Shown: positions 8,272-17,028 of the stretch, piece by piece
Layout: every line of letters begins with the position of its first letter
Numbering within the stretch: the first letter of the stretch is position 1
Assembly: GCA_030041305.1 (NCBI GenBank)
Contig: JASHOC010000107.1
Span: 1 to 39,773, forward strand
Length of the DNA stretch: 39,773 bases
Direction: 5' to 3'
Source of the DNA: Acidobacteriaceae bacterium
Lineage (GTDB): Bacteria > Acidobacteriota > Terriglobia > Terriglobales > Acidobacteriaceae
Made by a program: the position numbers and the translations under genes
The notes under the pieces: generated by a model
Seen by the model: the letters and a program-made list of their open reading frames with translations, nothing else
What the model was told of the DNA's origin: nothing
Database searches by the model: none

Positions 8272-11001
8272 TTATAAAGCCGCCTGCGACCCGCCTTGCG
8301 TGGCCAGCCATTTTTTGAGGTTCGGCTCCTGCAGGCGGCGGAACTCGATGCAGCCGTCGATGTGCTCGATGGCGTGCTTCAATGCCACGTTCGAAGCGGG
8401 AACTTTGTGCCTCGCGAAGAAGGTCTGCACATCGTCGCGCGCCGCGGCAGAGCAGAAGCCGCCTGCGCCCTCCACCAGGATGGAGCCCATCGCCGTAGTC
8501 AACTGCGCCTGCACCTTATCCCAGTTATTCTTGATGTAGTCCCAGGCCTCCTGGCGCGATTCCGGCATTTCGAGCGCGATGGCAAGCTGAATGGCCGCAT
8601 CCTGATTGCGCACCTTGCCGGAAACGGCGAAGCTGAGCGCGCGGCGCACCAGGGCCGGGTTTTCAAACTCCGCCAACATGCGCAACGCCCCCTCCTGGAA
8701 TTCCGGATTATTCGAGGTTTCGTAGACGTTCTGGAGCTGGTCGAAGAGATGCTCGTTGCCGTGTTCGGCGGCGACGGCGAGAGCCGTTTGGCCTAGCGTG
8801 GGATCGATGGAGGCGGGGTTCGCCAGGTACTGCTGGGTAATCCGGTTGGCGTCAGCGAGGACAGTCGGGTCTTTGCCATAGTAGCCAAGCACGCGGAAGA
8901 GGCTGGCGCGGAGCTGGCGCTTGTCGGGCGAGTCGCTGGGCGAAGGAGCGCCGAGCTTGCGGTATTCAGGCTCGAGAGTGCGCCGGATCCAGGTGGCGAG
9001 GGCGTCGCGCTCTTCAGCCGTGGCAGCGAGGTCGTCGTCAATCGTGCCGATGGGGCTCAGGGCGCTCGAAATCACCTCGGCGTTTTGATCGGCCTTAAGC
9101 GCGGCGGAGAGATTGAGATAGTCGCCCACCGTAGCTTGGTCGGCGCGCACCCGTGCCCACTCGTCGCCAGCCAGGCTGATGCGCTCCGTGGGCGCCAGGC
9201 CGGTTTCCACCTGCTCGACCAGCGCGTTATATTGCGCGGGCGCGTAGGCGGTTCGGTAATACCCTTTGCCCCTGGCGTTTGCGTAGAAGAGGCTCGCCTG
9301 GGGAATCTTGAGGGAAGATGTGCCGGGGCCGAGCAGCTCGCAGTCCTGGCCGCCGGAACCGGTTTTGATGCACACCGGCAGGGTCCACTTTTCATCAGCC
9401 GGCGGCGTCGAATCGGGATTCAGGAAAAAGCGCTTCTGCGTGACGCCCACGCGGCCGCCCGAGGGCGCGCCGAAAGCCAGAATGAGTTCGCCGGGATCGA
9501 GCACTAGCGACTGCATGATTTTATCCACCGGTTTGTCGCTGGTCTCGGTTTGCGCGTTCCAAAAGTCCTCCGCCGTGGCGTTTCCGTATGCATGCGCGGT
9601 GAGGTAAGCGTGAACGCCCTTTTGAAACATCTCGGGGCCAAGGTAATTCTCCACCGTGAGCAAGACGGCGCCGGCTTTGTAATAGGTGATCCCGTCGAAG
9701 AGCTGGTTAATCTCGGCCGGCGTGTTGGCGAGGGGCGCGCGGATGGACCGCGTCGTCGGTTGGGCGTCGAGATTGAGCGTGGACTGCTCTTCACCGGCCA
9801 CAGTCTGGGGTATCTCCCACTCCGGATGCATGGCCGCCACCGCCTTGGTCTCCATCCAGGTGGCGAAGCCCTCGTTAAGCCAGATATTGTTCCACCACTC
9901 CATGGTCACCAGATCGCCGAACCACTGGTGGGCCATCTCGTGCGCCACCACGAGGGCCACGTTTTCTTTGGCGCTGACCGAAGCGTTTTTTGGGTCGAGC
10001 AGCAGATCGGTTTCGCGGTAGGTGATGGCGCCGAAGTTCTCCATCGCCCCGGCTTCAAAGTCGGGAATGGCAATGAGGTCGAGCTTCTTGAGCGGATAGG
10101 GAATGCCGAAATAATTGTCGTAGTAATGGAGTGCGAATTCGGCCACCCTCAACGCATAGGGCGTGTACGCCACCTTTTCCGGTGTGGAGCAAACGCGGAG
10201 GGAGATGCTGTCTGACGTTCCCGCCGTGCATTGAAACTGGCCCACCAGAAAGGCGACCAGATACGTGGACATTTTGGGCGTGGCGCTGAATTCGAGCGTA
10301 TGTTGATCAGGATCGGGACCCGGCGTGTCTGAGACGATGCCGCCGTTGGAGATGGCGGTGTCATTCTTTGGGACGACGAGCGTGATGGCAAAGACCGCCT
10401 TGAAGGCCGGCTCATCGAAGCAGGGAAACGCGCGCCGGGCGTCGGTAGGCTCGAATTGCGTCACCGCATACCGGCGGCCCTCGGCCTTCGAGAGATAAAA
10501 GCCGCGAAGTTCGTTGTTCAAGATCCCGGTGAAGCGGATCTCGATCGTGGCCGTGCCCGCGGCGAGCGTGTGGCGAAAGGTAAGAGTGGCCTGTTCTTTG
10601 TCGGGATCGAAAGACACCGCGCCGGTTTGCCGCGGCCCGTTCGGAAAGATCACGACCGATTGCAACTTGAGCTCTGCGGCGTTGAGTGTGACGGAGTTCG
10701 TCGGCTGCTCGATGTTGACATTGATCCGCTCCACGCCGGAAAAGGTGGCGTTCGCCAGGTCGGGCGTGAGGGTGATCGTGTACTGGACCGGACTCACATT
10801 CGTGGGCAGCCGCTGCGCATGGGTGAGCGAAGGCGCGACGAGAAGCAGGCAAGCCACCGCGATGGCTCCGGCGGCAGCCGCGCTACGCTTCAAACGCCGC
10901 GTCGACCCACGCGTCGAATCGCACTTCAAGCTGCGCGTCCAGCCTCGGATGAAGTCACGGATGAAGCCACGTAGGAAAGGAAACAGGCAGCAGGTTTTCA
11001 T
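8272..11001 (-). CDS. Secreted M1-family zinc aminopeptidase
   Basis: 909 aa metallopeptidase that removes N-terminal residues from peptides. The substrate-binding G-A-M-E-N motif is at 318-322. The zinc site is H354-E-M-A-H358 with the third ligand Glu377 in N-E-G-F-A, the exact HEXXH-X18-E spacing. The N-terminus has an Arg-rich stretch and then a hydrophobic signal peptide ending T-H-A-Q (about residue 63), so it should be exported. The C-terminal third is a helical-repeat domain typical of the PepN/ERAP1 group. Start chosen at ATG 11001, with GAGGAA just upstream, rather than a longer frame from 11058. It is transcribed alone. Bases 11002-11266 between it and the next gene show nothing definite. 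Confidence 0.92.
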   Translation of the reverse strand: MKTCCLFPFLRGFIRDFIRGWTRSLKCDSTRGSTRRLKRSAAAAGAIAVACLLLVAPSLTHAQRLPTNVSPVQYTITLTPDLANATFSGVERINVNIEQPTNSVTLNAAELKLQSVVIFPNGPRQTGAVSFDPDKEQATLTFRHTLAAGTATIEIRFTGILNNELRGFYLSKAEGRRYAVTQFEPTDARRAFPCFDEPAFKAVFAITLVVPKNDTAISNGGIVSDTPGPDPDQHTLEFSATPKMSTYLVAFLVGQFQCTAGTSDSISLRVCSTPEKVAYTPYALRVAEFALHYYDNYFGIPYPLKKLDLIAIPDFEAGAMENFGAITYRETDLLLDPKNASVSAKENVALVVAHEMAHQWFGDLVTMEWWNNIWLNEGFATWMETKAVAAMHPEWEIPQTVAGEEQSTLNLDAQPTTRSIRAPLANTPAEINQLFDGITYYKAGAVLLTVENYLGPEMFQKGVHAYLTAHAYGNATAEDFWNAQTETSDKPVDKIMQSLVLDPGELILAFGAPSGGRVGVTQKRFFLNPDSTPPADEKWTLPVCIKTGSGGQDCELLGPGTSSLKIPQASLFYANARGKGYYRTAYAPAQYNALVEQVETGLAPTERISLAGDEWARVRADQATVGDYLNLSAALKADQNAEVISSALSPIGTIDDDLAATAEERDALATWIRRTLEPEYRKLGAPSPSDSPDKRQLRASLFRVLGYYGKDPTVLADANRITQQYLANPASIDPTLGQTALAVAAEHGNEHLFDQLQNVYETSNNPEFQEGALRMLAEFENPALVRRALSFAVSGKVRNQDAAIQLAIALEMPESRQEAWDYIKNNWDKVQAQLTTAMGSILVEGAGGFCSAAARDDVQTFFARHKVPASNVALKHAIEHIDGCIEFRRLQEPNLKKWLATQGGSQAAL

Positions 11002-11266
11002 CGGTTCCTCGAATTGGGGATGAGTTTCTCGATCGAACGGCGCTGAAATGGCGCGCAAAAAGGGTCAATCATGGGCTCGGGCCCCGCGCCATGGAACCCT
11101 TTCGAAACGCCGCGAAAACAGCGAACGCCGGCCGTAAAGACTTGTTCTCATGCTTCTCGCGCGACCGTCGTTCCAACGTTCCTATTGTAGGCCAGCGGAT
11201 CCCTCCGAAGATGCCGGCATCGCCGCTCACAGGAGGCGCGAGCTTACGCCGCCACCGGACGCTACG

Positions 11267-12250
11267 ATGAAGGATGTGCCACCCTCTCCCCCAGACCTTG
11301 CTCGCCCTTCCCGTTTCGCCATTCTTCTTGCCTTCGGCAGCGTATACCTGTGCTGGGGAGCCACCTACACTGCGATGAGCATCGGCGTGCGCTTGTTGCC
11401 CGCTCCGATACTGGCCGGATCACGCATGATGGCCGGCGCTTTCATCATGCTCACGCTCTGCGGCCTGTCTGGAAAGCAACTGTTCTATAGCCGGCCCGTG
11501 ATGATTCGGCTCGGCTATCTCGGCGCTCTGATGCTTTTCGGCGGCAATATCGGCCTGGTGTGGGCCGAGGAATACCTGGCCAGCGGCCTGGCCGCCTTAA
11601 TCGTCGCCGTGGTTCCCTTGTATGTGGCCGTTATCGAGTCCATGCTGCCCAAGGGCGAGCAACTGCGTCCCCGCGGAGTTTTCGGCCTCGCGCTGGGACT
11701 AATGGCCTTGCTCGTGCTGCTCTGGCCGAGTTTCCGCACCGCGCTCGCCACCCACGGCCATCCCATCCAAATCCTAGCCGCCATCGTGGTCCTTCTAGGC
11801 GCCCTGAGTTGGTCCATCGGCTCGGTGCTGTTCCGCCGCATCCGGCTCGCCGTCGATCCGCTGGTCGCCGCCGGATGGGAGATGCTGGCGGCGGGGCTGT
11901 GCAACCTCGCCCTCGCGACCGTCACCTGGCAGTGGCGCCGAGCCATCTGGGACACGCAAAGCGTGGGCGCCGTCGGCTACCTGGTCCTCTTCGGCTCGCT
12001 GTTAGGCTTCTCCTGTTATATCTGGCTCATTCACCATGTGCCGGTGGCCAAGGTTGCCACCTATGCCTACGTCAATCCGGTAGTCGCCGTCGTGCTTGGC
12101 GCGGCGGTGCTGCATGAGCATCTGCAGAAATCGGAATATGTCGGTATGGTCGCGGTTCTCGGCGCCGTCGCGTTGGTCACCTCATCGCAAATGAAGAGCG
12201 GCCGACCGACCGCGGAAATCGAAGTCGGCCCGGTGGAACGCGAGGCGTGA
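11267..12250 (+). CDS. EamA/DMT-family transporter (YedA-like)
   Basis: 327 aa inner-membrane protein of the drug/metabolite transporter superfamily, with two five-helix EamA repeats. Family marks include L-C-W-G-A-T-Y-T-A early in repeat 1, L-S-W-S-I-G-S-V at the start of repeat 2, and A-Y-V-N-P-V-V-A-V-V-L-G near the end. It resembles the YedA/RhtA type; the substrate is unknown, probably a metabolite or amino acid exported with proton flow. Start set at ATG 11267 because the alignment to the family begins there. The only strong AGGAGG (11231) lies 30 bp upstream, too far to serve this codon, so the start is less certain. A copy of the 117-bp element follows. Confidence 0.88.
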   Translation: MKDVPPSPPDLARPSRFAILLAFGSVYLCWGATYTAMSIGVRLLPAPILAGSRMMAGAFIMLTLCGLSGKQLFYSRPVMIRLGYLGALMLFGGNIGLVWAEEYLASGLAALIVAVVPLYVAVIESMLPKGEQLRPRGVFGLALGLMALLVLLWPSFRTALATHGHPIQILAAIVVLLGALSWSIGSVLFRRIRLAVDPLVAAGWEMLAAGLCNLALATVTWQWRRAIWDTQSVGAVGYLVLFGSLLGFSCYIWLIHHVPVAKVATYAYVNPVVAVVLGAAVLHEHLQKSEYVGMVAVLGAVALVTSSQMKSGRPTAEIEVGPVEREA

Positions 12251-12304
12251 AAGCGGATCGGATCTCCCGGGTGAGTCGGACCGTGATAACGTGTTTTATC
12301 GAGT

Positions 12305-12421
12305 TAGAGCGGTTCTCCAATTGGCGTAGAGCAGAACCTCGAACGTTGAGTGGCGTTTTTCCCAAGAAAACGCCACCTGGCACGCCCCTCAAAACTCTAC
12401 GGGAATTGGAGAACCGCCGTA
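12305..12421 (+). repeat. 117-bp TA-flanked palindromic element, copy 4
   Basis: Begins TA-GA-GCGG and ends CCGC-CG-TA. It is the most diverged copy: GA replaces TA inside the left end, GGCGTAG replaces GGTGTAG and CTCTACG replaces CTCCACG. The conserved TA-NN-GCGG pattern here helped fix the element's left border. It lies between the transporter and the next gene. Confidence 0.9.
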
Positions 12422-12502
12422 GAGCCTTCATTGATCACGCAACTGTGGCGACGCCACACTCGTTTCAATGCGCGCGAGTGTGCAGTTCTCTCGATGGGAC
12501 TT

Positions 12503-12510
12503 GGAGGTGA
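12503..12510 (+). promoter_or_regulatory. Strong ribosome-binding site fixing a GTG start
   Basis: GGAGGTGA, a perfect anti-16S match, lies 4 nt before GTG 12515. It argues for that GTG over upstream in-frame ATGs, one of which (12494) lies before this site and one inside the repeat. Confidence 0.8.
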
Positions 12511-12514
12511 CGTT

Positions 12515-13387
12515 GTGAAATTTCTAGACGCCATCAAGGAACGCTTCAGGCTCATCAAGCCAAGAAAGCCTGTCTTCGGCCAAATTCCTTTAAGCGACTG
12601 TCGATTCTCTGTCATTGAGGACGGGCCCGCGAAATTCTCCGATGTCCTTAGCTATTATGATCGATTGAAAAGTTACGCTCAGCACGAAGACGACCTGCTC
12701 AACTCGAGACTGAATTGGTCACTCACGGTGCATGGATTCCTGTTTGCGATTTTTGGGGTTCTCACCGGAAAAATAACGGACCTCTATGTTCAGCTCCACA
12801 ATTCATCACCTTCACCGACACTTTTGGAGCCAGTCATCTCGGGGTTAATTTTCCTGCAGATGCCCATCGCCATCTTTGGCGCGCTTGTTGCTTATATGTC
12901 GAGAAACGCCATTGTTGCAGCCCATAACGCGGTCCAGCATCTTTACGCGATTTCCCAATTTTCGGGACCGCTGAGCCATCAGCCAAAAGAGACGACGATC
13001 GTAAAAGAGGTAACGGTTGCGGCGCGCGCTTTCACGCCGATGTCGGAAGAAGGCATTCAAGATGGCGCTTTTCTTCTCGTTGAACCAGGCTCCAGCGCAG
13101 ACCAGGAGATTGTTAGAGTGACCAAGTCGGCGCATGGCCTATTCGAGGCTTCGTTTACCAAGCCCCATCAAGCTGGCGCAACCGTGAAAACGCTAGGGTT
13201 CGCCTTGTTGCCCCATATCATTTCCGGCGGAGCTAAGGAATCCATGACGGATGGCGCTCCGGGTTTCTACCTCCATCTGCCGGTCTGCGCCATGGTTTTG
13301 TGGTTGCTGCTCCTGGCGCTTTCGACAATTTTCTTCGCGACATCCATCTGGCGTTGGTGCTGGTTGTTGGCGCACTTTAAACCCTGA
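12515..13387 (+). CDS. Membrane protein of unknown function with an embedded beta-type domain
   Basis: 290 aa from the GTG. The N-terminal ~60 residues are soluble, with an acidic-basic helix (Y-Y-D-R-L-K-S-Y-A-Q-H-E-D-D-L). Two membrane segments follow (W-S-L-T-V-H-G-F-L-F-A-I-F-G-V-L and I-S-G-L-I-F-L-Q-M-P-I-A-I-F-G-A-L), and a third lies near the C-terminus (A-M-V-L-W-L-L-L-L-A-L-S-T-I). Between membrane segments two and three is a Q-E-I-V-R-V-T...F-E-A-S-F-T-K-P-H-Q-A-G-A-T-V stretch. It resembles a small beta unit ('QEtVtVTaV...FTAtFtkpHaaGAtV') seen in many phage-tail-like and secreted bacterial proteins. I do not recognise the whole protein. Codon use looks slightly less GC-rich than its neighbours. 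Confidence 0.7.
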   Translation: MKFLDAIKERFRLIKPRKPVFGQIPLSDCRFSVIEDGPAKFSDVLSYYDRLKSYAQHEDDLLNSRLNWSLTVHGFLFAIFGVLTGKITDLYVQLHNSSPSPTLLEPVISGLIFLQMPIAIFGALVAYMSRNAIVAAHNAVQHLYAISQFSGPLSHQPKETTIVKEVTVAARAFTPMSEEGIQDGAFLLVEPGSSADQEIVRVTKSAHGLFEASFTKPHQAGATVKTLGFALLPHIISGGAKESMTDGAPGFYLHLPVCAMVLWLLLLALSTIFFATSIWRWCWLLAHFKP

Positions 13388-13427
13388 TGGCCCCAAATAT
13401 TCCCGCGGCTAACTACATGTCGGCGGC

Positions 13428-14360
13428 TCAGTTCTGCGGCGGCGGCACGTGGGCGATGTAGAACCCGAACAGAACCAGCAGGCCAACTCCCATGAGCAGC
13501 GCGATGCGGAGGCGGAATTGAAAGCTCGCCTTCGGTGAGCCGATGCGCGGAACCATGGGCATTGCCAGCAGCAGTCCTGAGCTGAATCCGCCCAGGTGGG
13601 CCATGTTGTCGATATTGAGACCCGAATGAACCCACAGATTGCCCGCCCAGATCGAAAACCCGATAGCCAGGTTGATGGCGGCAAAATAGATGACCGCCTT
13701 GCGCAGGCGCTTCAGTTCATGGACCGGAATCGGCAGGCGATTGGATTTGAGCAGGATAATCAGTGCGCCGGCAATGCCGAAGACCGCGCCGGAAGCGCCC
13801 GCACCCGCCGGGAAAACGATGTTGCCGCTGTCATGGATCGGCCAGACCCAGTTCACCAGCGTGGAAAGCAGGTTGCCGGCCGCGCCAGTCAGAATATAGG
13901 CCGCAATCAGGCCGAAAGACCCCATGAGCGGCTCGGCGAGCAGGCCCAGGTTCCATAGGCACCACATGTTCGTGGCCAGGTGAAGAATGCCCACGTGCAG
14001 AAACATCGCGGTGATAATGCGCTGCCATTCGCCGTAAATCAGCACCGCGCCGGCGTTGTTCGCGCCCCAGCGCATGAGCTGTTCCACGTTGGGGCTGAAA
14101 GGGCTGATCCCGTGGAAAACCATGGCCAGATACACCGCGCAGTTCACGCCCACCAGCAGGTAGGTGGCTGGCGCTGCAGCCCACATGGGCCGGCGACGGC
14201 GCACTGGCGGCGGGGGCGGTGCGGTGCGCTGCTCCGGCGGCAAAATCTCCGGGGAGGCGCCGTACGCCTGCGCCGAACCATGTCCGTAAAGCGCACTACC
14301 CGAATCCCAGCGAACCGGAACCTGTCCACCGGGTGGAGAGTCGGGGAAATGGCTGCCCAT
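13428..14360 (-). CDS. Rhomboid-family intramembrane serine protease
   Basis: 310 aa. A Pro/Arg-rich cytoplasmic N-terminus (about 1-60) precedes six membrane helices. Active-site residues are visible: Ser190 in G-A-S-G-A-V-F-G, His255 in M-A-H-L-G-G, and Asn131 with the preceding L-H-L-A-T-N-M segment of the oxyanion site. Rhomboids cut membrane proteins within or near their transmembrane helices; the target here is unknown. Start placed at ATG 14360, where M-G-S-H-F begins and an AAAGG lies very close upstream. A longer frame from 14540 would run through a hairpin and lacks conserved features. It converges with the membrane-protein gene on the other strand. Confidence 0.92.
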   Translation of the reverse strand: MGSHFPDSPPGGQVPVRWDSGSALYGHGSAQAYGASPEILPPEQRTAPPPPPVRRRRPMWAAAPATYLLVGVNCAVYLAMVFHGISPFSPNVEQLMRWGANNAGAVLIYGEWQRIITAMFLHVGILHLATNMWCLWNLGLLAEPLMGSFGLIAAYILTGAAGNLLSTLVNWVWPIHDSGNIVFPAGAGASGAVFGIAGALIILLKSNRLPIPVHELKRLRKAVIYFAAINLAIGFSIWAGNLWVHSGLNIDNMAHLGGFSSGLLLAMPMVPRIGSPKASFQFRLRIALLMGVGLLVLFGFYIAHVPPPQN

Positions 14361-14440
14361 ACCTTTAACTTTACTGCATTTTAGCGTTTTCTGAGCGGCC
14401 GTTGGATGGGCCTTCCCTGGGATGAGATGACGGCGGACGG

Positions 14441-14486
14441 CAGAAAAACAGCGCGCCCGCCCATCCCTGCGGGATGGCCGGGCGCG
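14441..14486 (-). terminator. Intrinsic terminator downstream of the beta-propeller gene
   Basis: Bases 14452-14467 and 14471-14486 form a 16-nt stem with one mismatch and a 3-nt loop. On the minus strand it is followed by GCTGTTTTTC, a T run. It sits 32 bp after the stop codon of the gene at 14518-15729. Confidence 0.75.
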
Positions 14487-14517
14487 AAGAGGCAATTCAG
14501 GTTCCGGGAAATCGCAA

Positions 14518-15729
14518 TTATTGGTTGGTCGACGTCGCAATGGCGCCGGGCCGCGCGTCGAATTTGAGCGTCGCCGAGGGATCCGGGCTCAGCGTCGTTC
14601 CGTCGAACCGGTACACCTCGATGTCGCGCTCGGTCGCGCACTGCAGCAGGATTTCCGTGCTGTCGCTGTTCCACACCGCGCCCTGGCACCAGTGGCCGGT
14701 ATCGGCGGAGGCGATCTTGGTGAGTTTGCCGTCATTCACGCCGTAAACCAGCATCAGTCCGTGCACGGAGTTGAATCGGGGCGAGTCCACCGGTACGGCC
14801 GAATTGTTGGCCACCGTCACTTCAGCGTACTTTCCGTTCGGTGAGAGATCGACGTGCTCCGGTGTGGGTCCCACCTCGGCCGAATCCACCACCTGGTCGG
14901 TGGCGAGGTCGACGAGGGTAATGGTCCCCGCGCGCGGCGGGCCGCGGCGCCTGCGTGCGCCTGGCGTAGTCGCTTCAGCAGGCGCCGGCTCAGGATGCTC
15001 CTCCATCGCTCCGCCCAGGTTGGTGCTCACTCCATACTTGCCATCCGGCGTGATGCTCATCCCATAAGGCGACCGGCCGGTGACAATCGACTGGCCGCTG
15101 TTGGTCACCTTCTTGCCGTCCACGTTCAGAATGTCGATGCGGTTGCCGCCGCGCTCCACCACATACGCGTGCTTTCCATCGCGGGCAAACACCACATCGG
15201 TAGGGCCCGAGTCCGGCTCCAGTTGAATGGTGTCGATCTTGGTCAGCTTTTTGTGCGCGATGGTGAACACCGAGACCGAGCCGCTGGTGTTGGCGACCAG
15301 GGCCATATTGGCTTTGGCGTCCATGGAGACGCCGCTGGCCCCGTCACCCGCCGCAACCGTCTGCGTGACGTGGGGTTTATCGGGATTCGCAATATCCACC
15401 ACTGAAACCGTATCGGCTAGGGCCAGCTTTTCGGGATTGCTCGGGTCGGGCTTCTGCGCGCAGGTGACGATGGCGTAGCTCGAGTCGGGCGAAACAGCAA
15501 CCGAATTGGGCGGGCCGATCATGCTGGCCGGCACATTGATTTTCGCCAAGATCTTCGGCGGAGAGACGCTGAGGTCGATGGTGGCGAACGTGTCGGGGCG
15601 CATCCCCGGCGGGTCATCGCCGGGACGCATCTGTTTGCCGTCGTTCGCTGAGACCGCGATTTGGGCCGAAGCGCACGCGGCCAGCGCGAACCATGTCACT
15701 GCTGCTGTAACTACTCCATAAGTTTTCAT
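14518..15729 (-). CDS. Exported YVTN/lactonase-like beta-propeller protein
   Basis: 403 aa with an N-terminal signal peptide. L-A-A-C at about 16-19 could be a lipobox, or cleavage could follow A-S-A. Repeated blades of the form V-A-V-S-P-D-S-S-Y-A-I-V-T, V-F-A-R-D-G-K-H-A-Y-V-V and M-S-I-T-P-D-G-K-Y-G-V-S are typical of YVTN/6-phosphogluconolactonase-like propellers, which bind ligands or act as periplasmic scaffolds. A P-E-P-A-P-A-E-A insert followed by R-R-R-R-G-P-P interrupts one blade at about residues 231-250. The enzyme activity, if any, cannot be read from the sequence. The ATG has GGAG 8 nt upstream. A good terminator follows. Confidence 0.8.
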   Translation of the reverse strand: MKTYGVVTAAVTWFALAACASAQIAVSANDGKQMRPGDDPPGMRPDTFATIDLSVSPPKILAKINVPASMIGPPNSVAVSPDSSYAIVTCAQKPDPSNPEKLALADTVSVVDIANPDKPHVTQTVAAGDGASGVSMDAKANMALVANTSGSVSVFTIAHKKLTKIDTIQLEPDSGPTDVVFARDGKHAYVVERGGNRIDILNVDGKKVTNSGQSIVTGRSPYGMSITPDGKYGVSTNLGGAMEEHPEPAPAEATTPGARRRRGPPRAGTITLVDLATDQVVDSAEVGPTPEHVDLSPNGKYAEVTVANNSAVPVDSPRFNSVHGLMLVYGVNDGKLTKIASADTGHWCQGAVWNSDSTEILLQCATERDIEVYRFDGTTLSPDPSATLKFDARPGAIATSTNQ

Positions 15730-15823
15730 CGATTCACTCCAAGTTATTTATTAACGTCCATAGAAGCATAGAAGGTTGACCCCGAGAGCCCGAATTCCCT
15801 CGCCCCGTGCTCGGCGCTGCGCC

Positions 15824-16136
15824 TAGGGCCTGTGAACACAACCTGGGATGGCGGCGACGGGTGCCAATTTTGTCCAGGTCGAGGAGCGAGGAGCAACGCA
15901 TACCGGGCGTCTGCTAGCGACGAGCGACGAAGAGATGGGCAAAATTGGCCCCGTCCCTCCGGGTTGCCGCGAAAATGCGCTCATACTTCGTTGTCGTCCT
16001 CGCCTTGGAATCACCAAAGTCTTCGTCCTCCGCCTCGTCTCCACCCCACGGACCAAGACCCGTCCATGGGGACCCCGGTTCTGAGCGCATTTTCGCGCGC
16101 AACGCCATCTACCCCAGGTTGTGTCAACAGGCCCTG
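15824..16136. repeat. Large multi-hairpin inverted-repeat element, copy B
   Basis: 313 bp with outer inverted arms (from 15824 and back from 16136; core GGGCCTGT...ACACAACCTGGG). A left inner inverted pair (15856-15875 with 15937-15955, core GCCAATTTT) and a right inner inverted pair (15962-15983 with 16082-16103, core GCGAAAATGCGCTCA) make a three-way or cloverleaf fold. It holds one hairpin module at 16041-16076, in the orientation of the third module of copy A. It is uninterrupted and shows where copy A was invaded by the 117-bp element. It sits 2 bp from the stop codon of the YceI gene, between that gene and the propeller gene. Not protein-coding. Confidence 0.85.
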
Positions 16137-16138
16137 GC

Positions 16139-16840
16139 TCAATCCCGCTTAAACTTGAACGCCACGTTCAAGTCGATCTTGTCGCTAACACTCATCAGCC
16201 TCGCAATCGAGGGTTTGGTCAGGCCGAACGTCGCAAAATCGAAGCTCGTCGTTGCTCGTCCGGCAACGCTTCCGTCCCGCCCGAACGTCGCAATCCCCTG
16301 GAATGTGACCGGCTTGGTCACGCCATGAACCGTCAAGTCTCCCGTGAGTTCGACACCCGTCTGTCCCTCAAATGGAATCATTTTCGGCATCCCGTCCATT
16401 TTGGTGGGGACGAATACAGCCATGGGATACTGGTCCGTTTCGAGCGTGTGTTTTTGAATGTAGTTGTCGCGCATTTCCTGGTCGCTCTTCAGTTCGCGCA
16501 GGTCCACGGTCAGCTTCGACCCCGGCGCGACCGAGCCGTCCGGTGCGATGTCGAGAGTCCCGCTCATCGCCGTAGACGCGCCAATCGCCTGACTCGGGAA
16601 ATTGATGCCAACCAGTTGTTCGGTGACCTGGTAAGAGGCGGATCCATCGACGAGCTGAAGGTTCGCCCCAGCGGTCGGCGGCGGTGGTGGAGTCCGCCCT
16701 GCACGCCCAGGACCACCCGGTGCGGGAGCCTGCGCTGCCAGCAATGAAACTGCCGCCATCCAAAATGCTCCGCCGGCCGCCAGCCCCAGAAAGGGCGCCC
16801 ACGCGGTTTTGCCTTGAGTTCCTTGAAACCGAGATTCCAT
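16139..16840 (-). CDS. YceI-family lipid-binding-like protein, exported
   Basis: 233 aa. An N-terminal hydrophobic signal (A-P-F-L-G-L-A-A-G-G-A-F-W-M-A-A) is followed by a Pro-rich linker and a YceI lipocalin-like barrel. Family marks are the S-A-S-Y-Q-V-T-E opening, T-V-D-L-R-E-L-K-S-D followed by M-R-D-N-Y-I-Q, G-D-L-T-V-H-G-V-T-K-P-V-T-F, and the final D-K-I-D-L-N-V-A-F-K. YceI proteins bind isoprenoid-type lipids in the periplasm; the native ligand is unknown. Start set at ATG 16840, which has GGGAGGA 5 nt upstream, not at a longer frame from 17017. A possible promoter lies about 100 bp upstream. Confidence 0.88.
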   Translation of the reverse strand: MESRFQGTQGKTAWAPFLGLAAGGAFWMAAVSLLAAQAPAPGGPGRAGRTPPPPPTAGANLQLVDGSASYQVTEQLVGINFPSQAIGASTAMSGTLDIAPDGSVAPGSKLTVDLRELKSDQEMRDNYIQKHTLETDQYPMAVFVPTKMDGMPKMIPFEGQTGVELTGDLTVHGVTKPVTFQGIATFGRDGSVAGRATTSFDFATFGLTKPSIARLMSVSDKIDLNVAFKFKRD

Positions 16841-16943
16841 CAAAGTCCTCCCATTGACGATGGTTCCGTTATGCCATTTTGCGTTTGCAGCCGTTGCCCA
16901 CCTCGGTGGAGTCTCCACCCCTAAAAAGCTGAGCGGGAAATCG

Positions 16944-16971
16944 ATATAACTTTGCTTTTGTTTCGAGCCAA
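16944..16971 (-). promoter_or_regulatory. Candidate sigma70 promoter for the YceI gene
   Basis: On the minus strand TTGGCT (16971-16966), a 16-bp spacer and TTATAT (16949-16944) resemble -35 and -10 boxes. This would give a leader of about 100 nt before ATG 16840. Found by eye only. Confidence 0.4.
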
Positions 16972-17028
16972 TCGGGCGTGCGCGGCTGCCGTTTCTCATG
17001 CCCCCGCGCCGCCACAATCATATAGGAC

